Shown: piece after piece, positions 8,040-15,640 of the stretch
Layout of the letters: the number at the start of each line of letters is the position of its first letter
Position numbering within the stretch: position 1 is the stretch's first letter
Assembly (NCBI GenBank): GCA_012271065.1
Contig: JAAXHE010000245.1
Span: forward strand, 1 to 18,750
Reading direction: 5' to 3'
Source: Candidatus Latescibacterota bacterium
GTDB lineage: Bacteria > Latescibacterota > UBA2968 > GCA-2709665
Length of the DNA stretch: 18,750 nucleotides
The notes under the pieces: generated by a model
What the model was told of the DNA's origin: nothing
What the model saw: the letters and a program-made list of their open reading frames with translations, nothing else
Databases searched by the model: none
Made by a program: the position numbers and the translations under genes

Positions 8040-8054
8040 GCAAAAACCGTACCA
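8040..8054 (-). promoter_or_regulatory. Sigma-54 promoter of the Omp85-DUF4390-ntrYX operon
   Basis: On the minus strand the sequence reads TGGTACGGTTTTTGC: the -24 block TGGTAC, then GGTTT, then a perfect TTGC -12 block. GG and GC are separated by exactly ten bases. Only one base of TGGCAC-N5-TTGC differs. The inferred start is near 8028, giving a leader of about 210 nt before the ATG at 7818. The operon encodes a sigma-54 activator (NtrX-like), so self-activation is plausible. Confidence 0.65.
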
Positions 8055-8283
8055 GTATGGCCTTTTGGACTCACACCAAAATAATATTGGAAAACAAGCA
8101 CTTACGCCGAAATCTTCCTCAGGCGCCTGGCCTGAGCCTGTGAAAGAATAACACAGATGTGGTTATTTTGCAACAGGTTTGTGGTTTCCGGCGTACATTC
8201 GGAGATCGGGGAGGGCTGAGGGGATGACGCGGGTCCCGGGGCGTGGAACTCCGGCGATGAGAAAACGGCTGTCCGCGTCCGGC

Positions 8284-9279
8284 CTAGAACGCCGATATCG
8301 GGGCGATGTCGACCATGGTGCGCAGGCCGGGCGGGGACCGATGGATGACCGGAATCGCATTGGTAACGATCGAACACGTGGCCACGTCTCCGTTGATACC
8401 ACCGTTGACCGTAAGGTCGATTTCAGGGGTCCCGAAGACGCGGATGTGGTCTCTGGGTTGCGTTTCGCCCACGGTCGCGCGAAACACCAGGGTGAGGACC
8501 TCCCGCTTGTCCACAAAACCCCTTCCCGTCTGGTTCACACCCGTGGCCCTGCCGGCCTGAACGGACCAGTCCGTTCCCCGCACGTCCGTTCGCGCGACGA
8601 CCGGTTCCACGATATCCTCGGTTCGTTCAAGGCGCCAGCCGAGTCTGGATGCCACCATATGCATGGATTGCGTCAATCCGACGTGGCGGATCCGGCGGCT
8701 CTTGACGCGCTTCCGGAATGCTTCGACGGAGAGTCCCGCGCCGATCTTCTGATGGAAGGGGAGACGCCGCAGGGATGCGTCCTGGATGCGTTCGATCAGG
8801 ATGGATTCCACGTTCCGGCATACGGCCGTCGTCGCCGCAGGCAGAAAATCCATCAGAAAGCCCGGATTCACGCCCGTGCCCAGTACGGACACCCGGTTCG
8901 CCTTCGCGAGATCGTCGACGCGCCGGGCGAGTTCCGGCTCCGCAACCCAGGGATACGCCAGTTCCTCGCAGGTTGAAACGACGTCCAGGCCGCCGTTCAA
9001 TACCTGTTCGAGCGTGGGGAGCAGCGCCTGGAGGTCGGACACCGTCGTGACAACGGCCACGTCTGCGTCTTTCATCATTCCTGCGTCCAGTGATCCCGCG
9101 ACGGCGACGCCCAGGGAACGCTCCAGGTTGTACGCGGTTCCCAGATTCAGGCCCGCCTTTTCGGGGTCCACGTCGACGGCGCCGACAACCTGCAGATGGT
9201 CCTTTTCCGTGAGATAGGGACCGAGCATCCGGCCCAGAGGCCCGAGACCGATGTGCACAATACGAATGGGATTCGACAT
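8284..9279 (-). CDS. DapB-fold NAD(P)-dependent dehydrogenase, 2,4-diaminopentanoate dehydrogenase-like
   Basis: A 331-residue cytosolic oxidoreductase. The N-terminal Rossmann domain opens with IRIVHIGLGPLG (glycines at 11, 13 and 16), an acidic residue after the second strand (AVDVDPE) and VVTTVSD at 77-82, as in the DapB N-terminal family. CEELAYP (104-110) and LGTGVNPGFLMD (133-144) are typical of the branch often labelled 2,4-diaminopentanoate dehydrogenase or dihydrodipicolinate reductase-like. The C-terminal half matches that branch in length rather than short DapB (about 270 residues). The true substrate is unknown; an amino-acid-type imine/ketone conversion is likely. The start at 9279 has AGGGAG nine bases upstream; the frame runs back to 9594 but that part is not protein-like. 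The gene is divergent from the Lut-like operon and stands alone. Confidence 0.8.
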   Translation of the reverse strand: MSNPIRIVHIGLGPLGRMLGPYLTEKDHLQVVGAVDVDPEKAGLNLGTAYNLERSLGVAVAGSLDAGMMKDADVAVVTTVSDLQALLPTLEQVLNGGLDVVSTCEELAYPWVAEPELARRVDDLAKANRVSVLGTGVNPGFLMDFLPAATTAVCRNVESILIERIQDASLRRLPFHQKIGAGLSVEAFRKRVKSRRIRHVGLTQSMHMVASRLGWRLERTEDIVEPVVARTDVRGTDWSVQAGRATGVNQTGRGFVDKREVLTLVFRATVGETQPRDHIRVFGTPEIDLTVNGGINGDVATCSIVTNAIPVIHRSPPGLRTMVDIAPISAF

Positions 9280-9544
9280 GGGGATTGCTCCCTGTATCCT
9301 TTGCTGGGAAAAGAGCCTGCTGGTGGATTTATCCACAGGCCGTCCGGCATCCTGACGCCAACGGATCGCAGCGCGGAAAACCGGTTCGCGACGTGGGCGT
9401 TTTCGCCGGACTGGAAGAGCCGAATCGACCGGCGCCGGCCGGAACGATGTCGCCTGGTGAAGGCGAAAAACAAGGTCTGATGAATATACGTTTCCGCGGG
9501 AATCGCGCCAAATGAAAAAGGTAATCAGTCCGTCCGTGAGACGG

Positions 9545-9573
9545 TTGACCGGAGGCCCTTTTGCGCTTACCTT
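9545..9573 (+). promoter_or_regulatory. Candidate promoter of the Lut-like operon: sigma-70 and sigma-54 readings overlap
   Basis: TTGACC (9545-9550, five of six to TTGACA), a 17-bp spacer and TACCTT (9568-9573, three of six to TATAAT) make a modest sigma-70 candidate. Overlapping it, GG at 9551-9552 and GC at 9563-9564 are ten bases apart with a perfect TTGC -12 block, but the -24 block is poor (CGGAGG for TGGCAC). Either would start transcription at about 9576-9580. Neither is strong. Confidence 0.3.
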
Positions 9574-9578
9574 GAGGG

Positions 9579-9598
9579 TGCCCGATCCGGGCATTTTT
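9579..9598 (+). terminator. Terminator-like hairpin in the leader of the Lut-like operon
   Basis: TGCCCG (9579-9584) and CGGGCA (9588-9593) form a perfect 6-bp stem with a 3-nt ATC loop, followed by five Ts (9594-9598). It ends 27 bases before the ATG at 9626, and no plus-strand gene lies upstream to be terminated, so attenuation of the operon is the natural reading. Confidence 0.5.
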
Positions 9599-9625
9599 CA
9601 CGAATTATTGAAAGGGGACGGGGAT

Positions 9626-10192
9626 ATGGCGGAAGACGTGATCGAACGGTTTGTTTCAAAGTACGAAACGCTGTCAGGGCGCGCACACCTGGCGGACAGC
9701 GAGGAAGCGGCCGCAGAGGCAGTGCTCTCCGTCGTTCACGAGGCCGGGGGCACCCGGCTGGCGGCGGCCGAACTGCCGGACGAACTGATGCAGGCGCTGG
9801 AGCGGCGGTGTGCGGTTGCGGGTGTCGACCTGTTGAAGCCGCCCTATGACGGCAGCGCGCTTCCCGGCGCCATCGACGCCGCCCACGTGGGGGTGTCCTG
9901 GGCCGAGTTCGCGGTGGCGGAGGCCGGCGCGCTTGTCGAATTCGCGACAAACGACGCGACACGCCTGGTATCCACGTTGCCGAGGATACATCTGGGAATC
10001 GTTCGCGCAGAGGAGATCCAGGAGTCCTTGATGGACGCCGGACCGCGGATCCGGGCGTTTATGGCCGCGCAGCCGGAGAACGCCACGGTCACGTTCATAT
10101 CCGGTCCGAGCCGCACCGCGGATATCGAGATGCGGCTTACGCTGGGAGTGCATGGACCGGAGATGGCCCATGCGGTCATCCTGGACCAGTAG
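9626..10192 (+). CDS. LutC-type LUD-domain protein
   Basis: A 188-residue LUD-domain protein. The family contributes to oxidation of L-lactate to pyruvate with LutA and LutB; in Bacillus subtilis all three are required. ISGPSRTADIE (158-168) and GVHGPEMAHAVIL (174-186) are the LUD signatures, and VSWAEFAVAEAGALVEF (90-106) is the usual core strand region. The start at 9626 fits LutC length and follows AAAGGGGACGGGG (9611-9623). The frame also opens at 9512, but that extension would contain the promoter candidates and the terminator-like hairpin and has no ribosome-binding site. It is followed 62 bases later by the LutB-LutA fusion, so the two form an operon. Confidence 0.85.
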   Translation: MAEDVIERFVSKYETLSGRAHLADSEEAAAEAVLSVVHEAGGTRLAAAELPDELMQALERRCAVAGVDLLKPPYDGSALPGAIDAAHVGVSWAEFAVAEAGALVEFATNDATRLVSTLPRIHLGIVRAEEIQESLMDAGPRIRAFMAAQPENATVTFISGPSRTADIEMRLTLGVHGPEMAHAVILDQ

Positions 10193-10254
10193 AACACCAC
10201 ATGCAGGACGGGTTTCGGAAGGACACATGAAAGGCTAGGAACGAAAGGACGGGG

Positions 10255-12390
10255 ATGATGTTGAAGGGCCGGTATCAACTATTGGAAGATAAGATCGATC
10301 GCGCGCTGAAAGAGCGATCCAGCCGGTCGGCGCTCTACCGCGCCATGAAGCGCGGGCGGGACAGCCGGCACAAGGCGGTTGGCGCGCTGCCGGGAGGCGA
10401 GGGGTTTCGGAATGAGGTTCGCTCCGTAAAGGTCCGCTGTCTCGATCAGCAGGACGAACTGGTGGACCGGTTTGCGACGAAGGTGCGGGAACGCGGCGCC
10501 AGGGTATTCATGGCGAACGACGGCCCCGACGCGATTTCATACATTCTGGACATTGTGAAGAAACGCAGCGCCAGGACCGTGGCCAAGTCCAAGTCTCTCA
10601 CGAGCGAGGAGATCGAAGTGAATCATCCGCTGGAAGACGCCGGCGTGGATGTAATCGAGACGGACCTGGGCGAGTTGATCATCCAGAAGGTGAATGAAAA
10701 ACCCTTTCACCTCGTCTTCCCCGCGGTGCACAAAACGGCGGTTGAGGTGGCGGAGATCTTCCGGGAGGTGACGCAGCAGGACGTGCCGAACGACGTCGAC
10801 GCCATCATGCGGATCGTGCGGAAATATCTGCGTCCGATTTTTCTGAATGCCGATATCGGGATGACGGGCGCGAACGTGGGGGTGGCCGAGACCGGCGCGA
10901 TCGTGATCGAGACGAACGAGGGCAACGCGCGCCTCGTGTCCAGCATTCCCGACGTGCATATCTGCATCATGGGGCGGGAGAAAATCGTGGACACCGTGGA
11001 GGATGCATTGCAGATGATGCTGGCGCATCCCATCAGCGCGGTGGGTCAGCATCTGACGACGTACGTGACCATGATGGGGGGGAGGTCTCCGCTTGGCGTG
11101 GGTGACGGTCGGAGTCCGCGGGAGTCGCATCTCATCGTACTCGACAACGGGCGCAGCAGGATGCGGGAAGATCCCCTGTTCAAAGATGCGTTGAATTGCA
11201 TCCGCTGCGGCGCCTGTATGAATATCTGCCCCACCTACGGCGTGGTGGGCGGGCACACTTTTGGCTACATATATCCGGGGCCGATCGGGATCCCGTGGAC
11301 GTCGGAAGTGCACGGACTGGATAAGGCCGCCGAATTCGCGCCGCTCTGTGTTTCCTGCGGGCTCTGCAAGGAGATCTGTCCGGCCGGAATCGATATTCCC
11401 ATGATGATCGCCGGCGTGAAGGACCGGGACGGGGAGCAGAACGGGCATCCCCGGGTGAACCGGATTCTGATGGCGGCGGAGGGGATGGCGAAGTTCGGCT
11501 GCGCCACGGCGCCCCTCTCCAACTGGATGATGAGGAACGGGTTGTTCCGGTGGGCGATGGAGGCGTTTACGGGTGTCGACCGGAGACGGGCGTTGCCCCC
11601 GTTCACGCGCCAGACGCTGCCGAAATGGTTCAGGAAACGGGGCGCGGTACAACGGTCGAAGGACCCGGTGCGCCAGGCGGTATTCTTCGCGGATATATAT
11701 GCGGCTTACAATGCGCCGGAACTGGGCCGGGCGGCGGTCGGGGCGCTGGAAGCGCTCGGATGCGAGGTCATTCTGCCAAGGCAGCGCGGCAGCGGCTATC
11801 CCTACATCGGGTACGGCGACCTGAAGCGGGCGGAGAAGCTGGCCGACGAGAACGTCCGCCTGATGATGCCCCACGTGGAGGCCGGTTACGATGTGGTGGC
11901 CACGGAGCCGACGGCGGCCTATTGTCTCAAGGTGTCATACCCCAAGCTGCTCCACGGACGTTCGGATGCCGTGGCGGTGGCCGATCGGACGTACGAACTG
12001 TTCGCTTACCTGGAAATGCTCGAAACGCTCGCCGGCGGCGGCGAAGAGACGAGTCTGTACAAGGGCCGCCGCTTCGGATTCCACGTCTCGTGCCACCAGC
12101 GGCCCCTGGATGCCGGCCGGCAGGCGATGGACTATCTGAGACGCCGCGGCGCCCAGGTCGAACTGGTTGAGACCGGGACATGCTGCGGTATGGCGGGGAC
12201 CTTCGGGATGAAGAAGGGAATGCTGGGATACGAACTCTCGCAGGCCGTGGGAGAACCGCTGTTCCAGGCCTTTCAGGAGGCGAATGCGGATACCATCGTC
12301 ACCGAAAGCAGCGTGTGCGCCATCCACCTGCGCGAGGGCACCGGCATCAAAGTCATCCATCCGCTGGAGCTGCTGATGGAGCAGGGTTAG
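10255..12390 (+). CDS. LutB-LutA fusion: LUD domain, two 4Fe-4S clusters, cysteine-rich CCG domain
   Basis: A 711-residue cytosolic iron-sulphur oxidoreductase. Residues 60-300 are a LutB-type LUD domain (KSLTSEEIEVN at 113-123, ETDLGELI at 135-142, AVHKTA at 157-162). A ferredoxin-like segment has C315, C318, C321, C325 and C365, C368, C371, C375, enough for two 4Fe-4S clusters. After a linker, 475-710 is a LutA/GlpC-like cysteine-rich domain. Its second CCG motif is present (C613 in VSCHQRP, then GTCCGMAG with C643/C644), but the first repeat has RGSGYP (511-516) where CCGxP is expected. In Bacillus LutA and LutB are separate proteins. The start ATGATG at 10255 follows GAAAGGACGGGG. Oxidation of lactate or another 2-hydroxy acid is the family-based expectation; the substrate is not proven. 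Confidence 0.88.
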   Translation: MMLKGRYQLLEDKIDRALKERSSRSALYRAMKRGRDSRHKAVGALPGGEGFRNEVRSVKVRCLDQQDELVDRFATKVRERGARVFMANDGPDAISYILDIVKKRSARTVAKSKSLTSEEIEVNHPLEDAGVDVIETDLGELIIQKVNEKPFHLVFPAVHKTAVEVAEIFREVTQQDVPNDVDAIMRIVRKYLRPIFLNADIGMTGANVGVAETGAIVIETNEGNARLVSSIPDVHICIMGREKIVDTVEDALQMMLAHPISAVGQHLTTYVTMMGGRSPLGVGDGRSPRESHLIVLDNGRSRMREDPLFKDALNCIRCGACMNICPTYGVVGGHTFGYIYPGPIGIPWTSEVHGLDKAAEFAPLCVSCGLCKEICPAGIDIPMMIAGVKDRDGEQNGHPRVNRILMAAEGMAKFGCATAPLSNWMMRNGLFRWAMEAFTGVDRRRALPPFTRQTLPKWFRKRGAVQRSKDPVRQAVFFADIYAAYNAPELGRAAVGALEALGCEVILPRQRGSGYPYIGYGDLKRAEKLADENVRLMMPHVEAGYDVVATEPTAAYCLKVSYPKLLHGRSDAVAVADRTYELFAYLEMLETLAGGGEETSLYKGRRFGFHVSCHQRPLDAGRQAMDYLRRRGAQVELVETGTCCGMAGTFGMKKGMLGYELSQAVGEPLFQAFQEANADTIVTESSVCAIHLREGTGIKVIHPLELLMEQG

Positions 12391-12463
12391 GCTGGATGAA
12401 CTTGACTCAGTCTGATGGACACCCACCATCCTGTTGATCTGATGAGGAGAAGGGAGATTCACC

Positions 12464-12620
12464 GTGCCTCAGCCCCTTCTTCGCTATTTGCCGAGGTTTC
12501 GGCGCCAGCTGATAGAATTGTACAAGCAGGCCGGATGCAGGAGGCCCATCGTCCCGAGTGGACGCCGCAGGCTGTCGAGATCCTGTCTTACCGTTACGCG
12601 GGAAGTCCGGAGAAGTCGAA
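12464..12620 (+). pseudogene. Possible frame-broken N-terminal remnant of the downstream TPR regulator
   Basis: A GTG at 12464 has an excellent ribosome-binding site (AGGGAG, 12451-12456, inside GAGGAGAAGGGAG). It opens a 62-codon frame, to 12652, whose beginning LLRYLPRFRRQLIELYKQAG reads like a helix. From about 12537 another frame becomes protein-like (RMQEAHRPEWTPQAVEILSY, then RYAGSPEKSK), and at 12621 the regulator continues in a third frame with MADQYLIQAGKRVF. Read in succession, the pieces resemble the junction before TPR arrays in AAA/kinase-TPR regulators (RRRELH, then HYxxAGDPEKA, then YLLxAG). Two one-base deletions would explain the frame changes. Alternatives are an independent small peptide overlapping the regulator start, or chance. 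Confidence 0.35.
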
Positions 12621-15401
12621 ATGGCGGATCAGTACCTTATCCAGGCGGGTAAGCGGGTGTTCAGCGTACAAGACGCAGCCCGCGCGCTAACGGTGTATGA
12701 GGACTTGTCGAAGCCGTGTTTTAAGAGAGATGATCCGGAAACTGTGCCTGTCGGCAGCGTCAGATCCGCGGTAAGGCTTCTGTGCGACTTCTCCAATGCG
12801 CTGTCTTTGCGGGGCAACGTTGAGGAGGCCAGAAAAAAGGCGCAGGATGCGTGGTCGCTGGTTTCGGCCGACACTCCTGGTGAGAAGGCGCTGGTTCTGA
12901 GCCAGTTCGGTATGCTCAATGCCCGTTCCGGTTTGTACGACGACGCCGAACGGGCATTCCTGGATGCGATTGCAATCTACAGCAAGCTGGGACCGGTGAA
13001 GAGAGAAACAGAAGCGAGGGGGTGGCTGGCCGACCTGTATGTACGGATGGAGCGGCGGGCGGAAGCGAGGGTGCAGCTGAGGCGCATCTCGGAATACTAC
13101 GAGCGGGCCGATGACGCAGTGAACAGGTCGAAAGCCAGTTATTTCAGGGCTTGTATCGCCCATCTGGACGAACGTCTTGGAGATGCGCATACAGGATTCC
13201 AATCTGCTTGGGAACGATCGGCCAAAGAGGAGGGGCGGCCCGGACTCGTCGGCGATATGAACTTGGTCGGAACGGCCGCCTTTCAAACCGGGAATTTCAA
13301 ACGTGCAGAGGACATCTTCCGCGCACAGCTGGAGTCAAACCGCGACTGGAGGCGAACCGCTACAGAAGGCGTGAGCCAGTTTTACCTCGGTTCGATCGCA
13401 CTGGAAAAGAGCGATGCGAATTCCGCTATGGCCTATGGTAGAAATGCCGTGGAGAATCTGTCTCATGTAAGGGATGCACATCAGCTGTACTGGGCGTTCG
13501 GCCTGATGGCGGAGGTCTGCTCGGCACTGGGGAAGGCGGACGACGCAGTGATGTGGGCAGACAGAGCCCGGCCCGGTACGCGTATGACAGGCGAAACCCC
13601 GGTCGTGGCGTGGCGGGGGATCGGGGTCGCGTTGGCGGCCGCGAATCGACAGGTCGAAGCCGGAGAAGCGTTCGAGCGGTCCATCGCGGGCAACCGGACG
13701 GTCCAACGTTTTGAATGGTGCCGCTCGCTGCTGGCGGCCGGCCGGTTTTATCTTGAGCACGGAAATCCGGATTTGGCACGGATGCGGCTCGAGACGGCGG
13801 CGCGCACGGCGACTGCACTGCAGACACCCTACTTTGCCCGTCAGGCGTTGAAACTTCTTGCCGGGTTGGAAGGTCGACCCGGTACGGCGGTTTCGCCGGC
13901 GCATCAGCCGGCCCTGGACAGAATCACGGCGTTCTCCGATCTCGCAGCGGATCTGGGGCGGGGCCTCGAACTGACGCAACTCATGAACAGGACGGTGGAC
14001 ATCTGTATGGAGGTCGTGGGCGCTGATTTTGCCGCCGTTGTGTTGAAAGACGCTGCGTCTGGAGAATTGCGGACCGAGGCGGTACGGCCTCGAGATGGCA
14101 AAAACGACGCGTCGAAGGCCATTATCCGGGACGTAGTCCGCCGGGTGATCGAGAGCAACAAACCGTTGTTTGGCAGCGAAGCCGGGCCGGAAATGCTTTT
14201 CGAGAAACGGCAGCGCGTTTTCGACTTCGATCGCCGTCCGATGGCATGTATACCCCTACAGCGTTCAGTGTCAGGGGCGCATGGGGCGTTGTATCTGGAC
14301 CTTCGCGGTACCGGCAGGGGCGTTTCCGAAGCGGACCGCAGGTTCCTGGCCGCGCTGTCCGCACTTCTGTCGGTGGGCGTGGTTCAGGCCCGGATGATAA
14401 GCAGACTGGAGGAACGGACGCTGTATCAGGAGCGGCACCCGGCCGGAAGGAAGGGATTGGGCGGGCTTGTCGGCGCCAGCCATGCGATGCAGGTGGTCTA
14501 TCGCCTGATCGATCGGGCGGCCCTTTCGGATGTGCCAGTACTCATTCAGGGCGATACGGGAACGGGAAAGGAACTGGCGGCCCGCGCGATTCACGATAAC
14601 AGTGTCGTCAAGGATCGGTTGTTTATATCGCAGAATTGCGGTGCGCTGTCCGGGGAGTTGATCCACAGTGAGTTATTTGGCCACAGGAAAGGGTCATTTA
14701 CTGGCGCCGTTTCGGATCGAGCCGGGCTGTTCGAGACAGCGAACGGCGGTACGGTCTTTCTGGATGAGATCGCGGACGCGTCACCGCAGGTCCAGGCCAG
14801 CCTGCTCCGTGTCCTGCAGAACGGTGAACTCCGACGGCTGGGTGAGAGTACACCGCGCAAGGTAAACGTCCGCGTCATAGCGGCGTCGAATACGAATCTG
14901 GAGAAGGCGGTATCGAGGGGAGCATTCAGGAGAGATCTTTTCTATCGACTCCAGGTGTTGAAAATCAAGATGCCGGCGCTGAGTGACAGGAAGGACGATA
15001 TTCCACTGCTGGCGGGCCATCTGTTGCGCAACGCCGCGCGTGAGGCCGGGAAAACCACGACGGGTTTCACGTCAGGCGCGCTGAAAGCATTAGTAAACTG
15101 CGACTGGCCGGGTAATGTACGCCAACTGGAGAACGAGATACGCCGCGCCGTGGCCCTTGCGGAGGGTGGCGACATTCTTGAAGTGGACTTGCTCTCTGAG
15201 GGCATACGTGATAAAGCAGGAAGGATTGATGAACCTTCAGGAACTTTGCGAGCGTTTCTACAGTCGGTCGAAAGGCGGTATCTCTCCCAGGTACTCGACA
15301 GGTACGACTGGAACATCACCCTATCCGCCCGGGAACTGGGGCTGACGCGATCGGGATTGTATAAAAAACTGGAGCGTCACGGTCTCAGGCGTCCGGGTTG
15401 A
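12621..15401 (+). CDS. Orphan TPR-GAF-sigma-54 activator
   Basis: A 926-residue cytosolic regulator without receiver domain. Residues 5-415 form an all-helical TPR-like array (for example DDAERAFLDAIAIY near 107-120 and GNFKRAEDIFRAQLE near 224-238). About 435-590 is a GAF sensor domain. About 612-850 is a sigma-54 AAA+ domain with Walker A GDTGTGKE (644-651), sigma-54 loop GSFTGA (691-696), Walker B VFLDEIAD (712-719), arginine-finger region FRRDLFYR (769-776) and DWPGNVRQ (828-835). A Fis-type HTH ends the protein (about 888-922). The TPR array probably binds a protein or ligand and the GAF a small molecule. The ATG at 12621 has a GGAG nine bases upstream; the frame opens from 12558. The gene lies 230 bases after the Lut-like operon, which it may control. 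I found no -24/-12 promoter before it. Confidence 0.9.
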   Translation: MADQYLIQAGKRVFSVQDAARALTVYEDLSKPCFKRDDPETVPVGSVRSAVRLLCDFSNALSLRGNVEEARKKAQDAWSLVSADTPGEKALVLSQFGMLNARSGLYDDAERAFLDAIAIYSKLGPVKRETEARGWLADLYVRMERRAEARVQLRRISEYYERADDAVNRSKASYFRACIAHLDERLGDAHTGFQSAWERSAKEEGRPGLVGDMNLVGTAAFQTGNFKRAEDIFRAQLESNRDWRRTATEGVSQFYLGSIALEKSDANSAMAYGRNAVENLSHVRDAHQLYWAFGLMAEVCSALGKADDAVMWADRARPGTRMTGETPVVAWRGIGVALAAANRQVEAGEAFERSIAGNRTVQRFEWCRSLLAAGRFYLEHGNPDLARMRLETAARTATALQTPYFARQALKLLAGLEGRPGTAVSPAHQPALDRITAFSDLAADLGRGLELTQLMNRTVDICMEVVGADFAAVVLKDAASGELRTEAVRPRDGKNDASKAIIRDVVRRVIESNKPLFGSEAGPEMLFEKRQRVFDFDRRPMACIPLQRSVSGAHGALYLDLRGTGRGVSEADRRFLAALSALLSVGVVQARMISRLEERTLYQERHPAGRKGLGGLVGASHAMQVVYRLIDRAALSDVPVLIQGDTGTGKELAARAIHDNSVVKDRLFISQNCGALSGELIHSELFGHRKGSFTGAVSDRAGLFETANGGTVFLDEIADASPQVQASLLRVLQNGELRRLGESTPRKVNVRVIAASNTNLEKAVSRGAFRRDLFYRLQVLKIKMPALSDRKDDIPLLAGHLLRNAAREAGKTTTGFTSGALKALVNCDWPGNVRQLENEIRRAVALAEGGDILEVDLLSEGIRDKAGRIDEPSGTLRAFLQSVERRYLSQVLDRYDWNITLSARELGLTRSGLYKKLERHGLRRPG

Positions 15402-15458
15402 CGCCGGTTGACTGGCCGGCACATGCTGATGCGACTGTCCACTCACGTATACAGGTTA

Positions 15459-15464
15459 TATAAT
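15459..15464 (+). promoter_or_regulatory. Perfect -10 hexamer, weak sigma-70 candidate
   Basis: TATAAT matches the sigma-70 -10 box exactly, but the best -35 at 17 bp (TGTCCA, 15436-15441) matches only three of six bases. It could give basal transcription of the PspF-like gene or be a product of local AT-richness. Confidence 0.3.
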
Positions 15465-15466
15465 CA

Positions 15467-15559
15467 ATGTTTACAACAGATTAAACGTTAAATCAGGATT
15501 TTCGTTCTTTCTCGTTGTGAGTGTGTCTACGTATGTTTACACCCGACGGGATGTAGACA
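15467..15559 (+). promoter_or_regulatory. TGTYTACA octamer array, likely activator-binding sites
   Basis: Four octamers share TGTYTACA: TGTTTACA at 15468-15475, TGTCTACG at 15524-15531, TGTTTACA at 15534-15541, and TGTCTACA on the minus strand at 15552-15559. The two TGTTTACA copies extend to a 9-bp direct repeat with a leading A. The second and third together make an 18-bp imperfect dyad (TGTnnACnTAnGTnnACA). Relative to the sigma-54 start inferred near 15667, they lie at about -110 to -200, the usual place for enhancer-protein sites. Confidence 0.6.
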
Positions 15560-15640
15560 GAATGGTCGCATTTGAAGACTAAAGTCCCAAACCGTTGTTT
15601 TGAAAGCGCCTGCGATGAATCGGGGCGTTTTCTGGTTTAC

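Larger units (their letters stand above)
7819..8283. other. Intergenic region of 465 bases upstream of the envelope operon
   Basis: It holds the leader repeats (7872-7944) and the sigma-54 promoter (8040-8054). It also has an AT-rich imperfect dyad, CCAAAATAATATTGG (8076-8090), about 50 bp upstream of the inferred start and a possible activator or IHF-like site. A GC-rich hairpin CTCAGG/CCTGAG (8118-8136) contains the palindrome CAGGCGCCTG. An AT-rich hairpin AATAAC/GTTATT lies at 8147-8167. The last two lie downstream of the dehydrogenase gene on the minus strand but lack good T-runs, so termination there is uncertain. I see no ORF of note. Confidence 0.6.
9280..9625. other. Divergent intergenic region between the dehydrogenase and the Lut-like operon
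   Basis: Besides the promoter candidates and terminator-like hairpin listed separately, it has an interrupted hairpin at 9315-9340 (GCCTG/CAGGC outside, TGGA/TCCA inside) that includes a perfect DnaA-box string, TTATCCACA (9329-9337). I found no convincing promoter for the minus-strand gene. Confidence 0.5.

Noticed and set aside
9329..9337. Perfect DnaA box TTATCCACA, possible origin or DnaA-regulated site
   Set aside because: Only one box, inside a small hairpin, with no AT-rich unwinding region or dnaA/dnaN/parAB genes nearby; a single 9-mer is expected by chance now and then.
10537..11874. Long minus-strand open frame (445 codons) opposite the LutB-LutA fusion
   Set aside because: Composition is rich in H, R and P, as expected for the antisense of GC-rich coding DNA; the plus-strand protein has clear motifs.
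15418..15433. GGCAC...TGATGC as a second sigma-54 promoter before the PspF-like gene
   Set aside because: GG and GC are separated by 11 bases, a spacing sigma-54 does not tolerate well, and the -12 block is GATGC.
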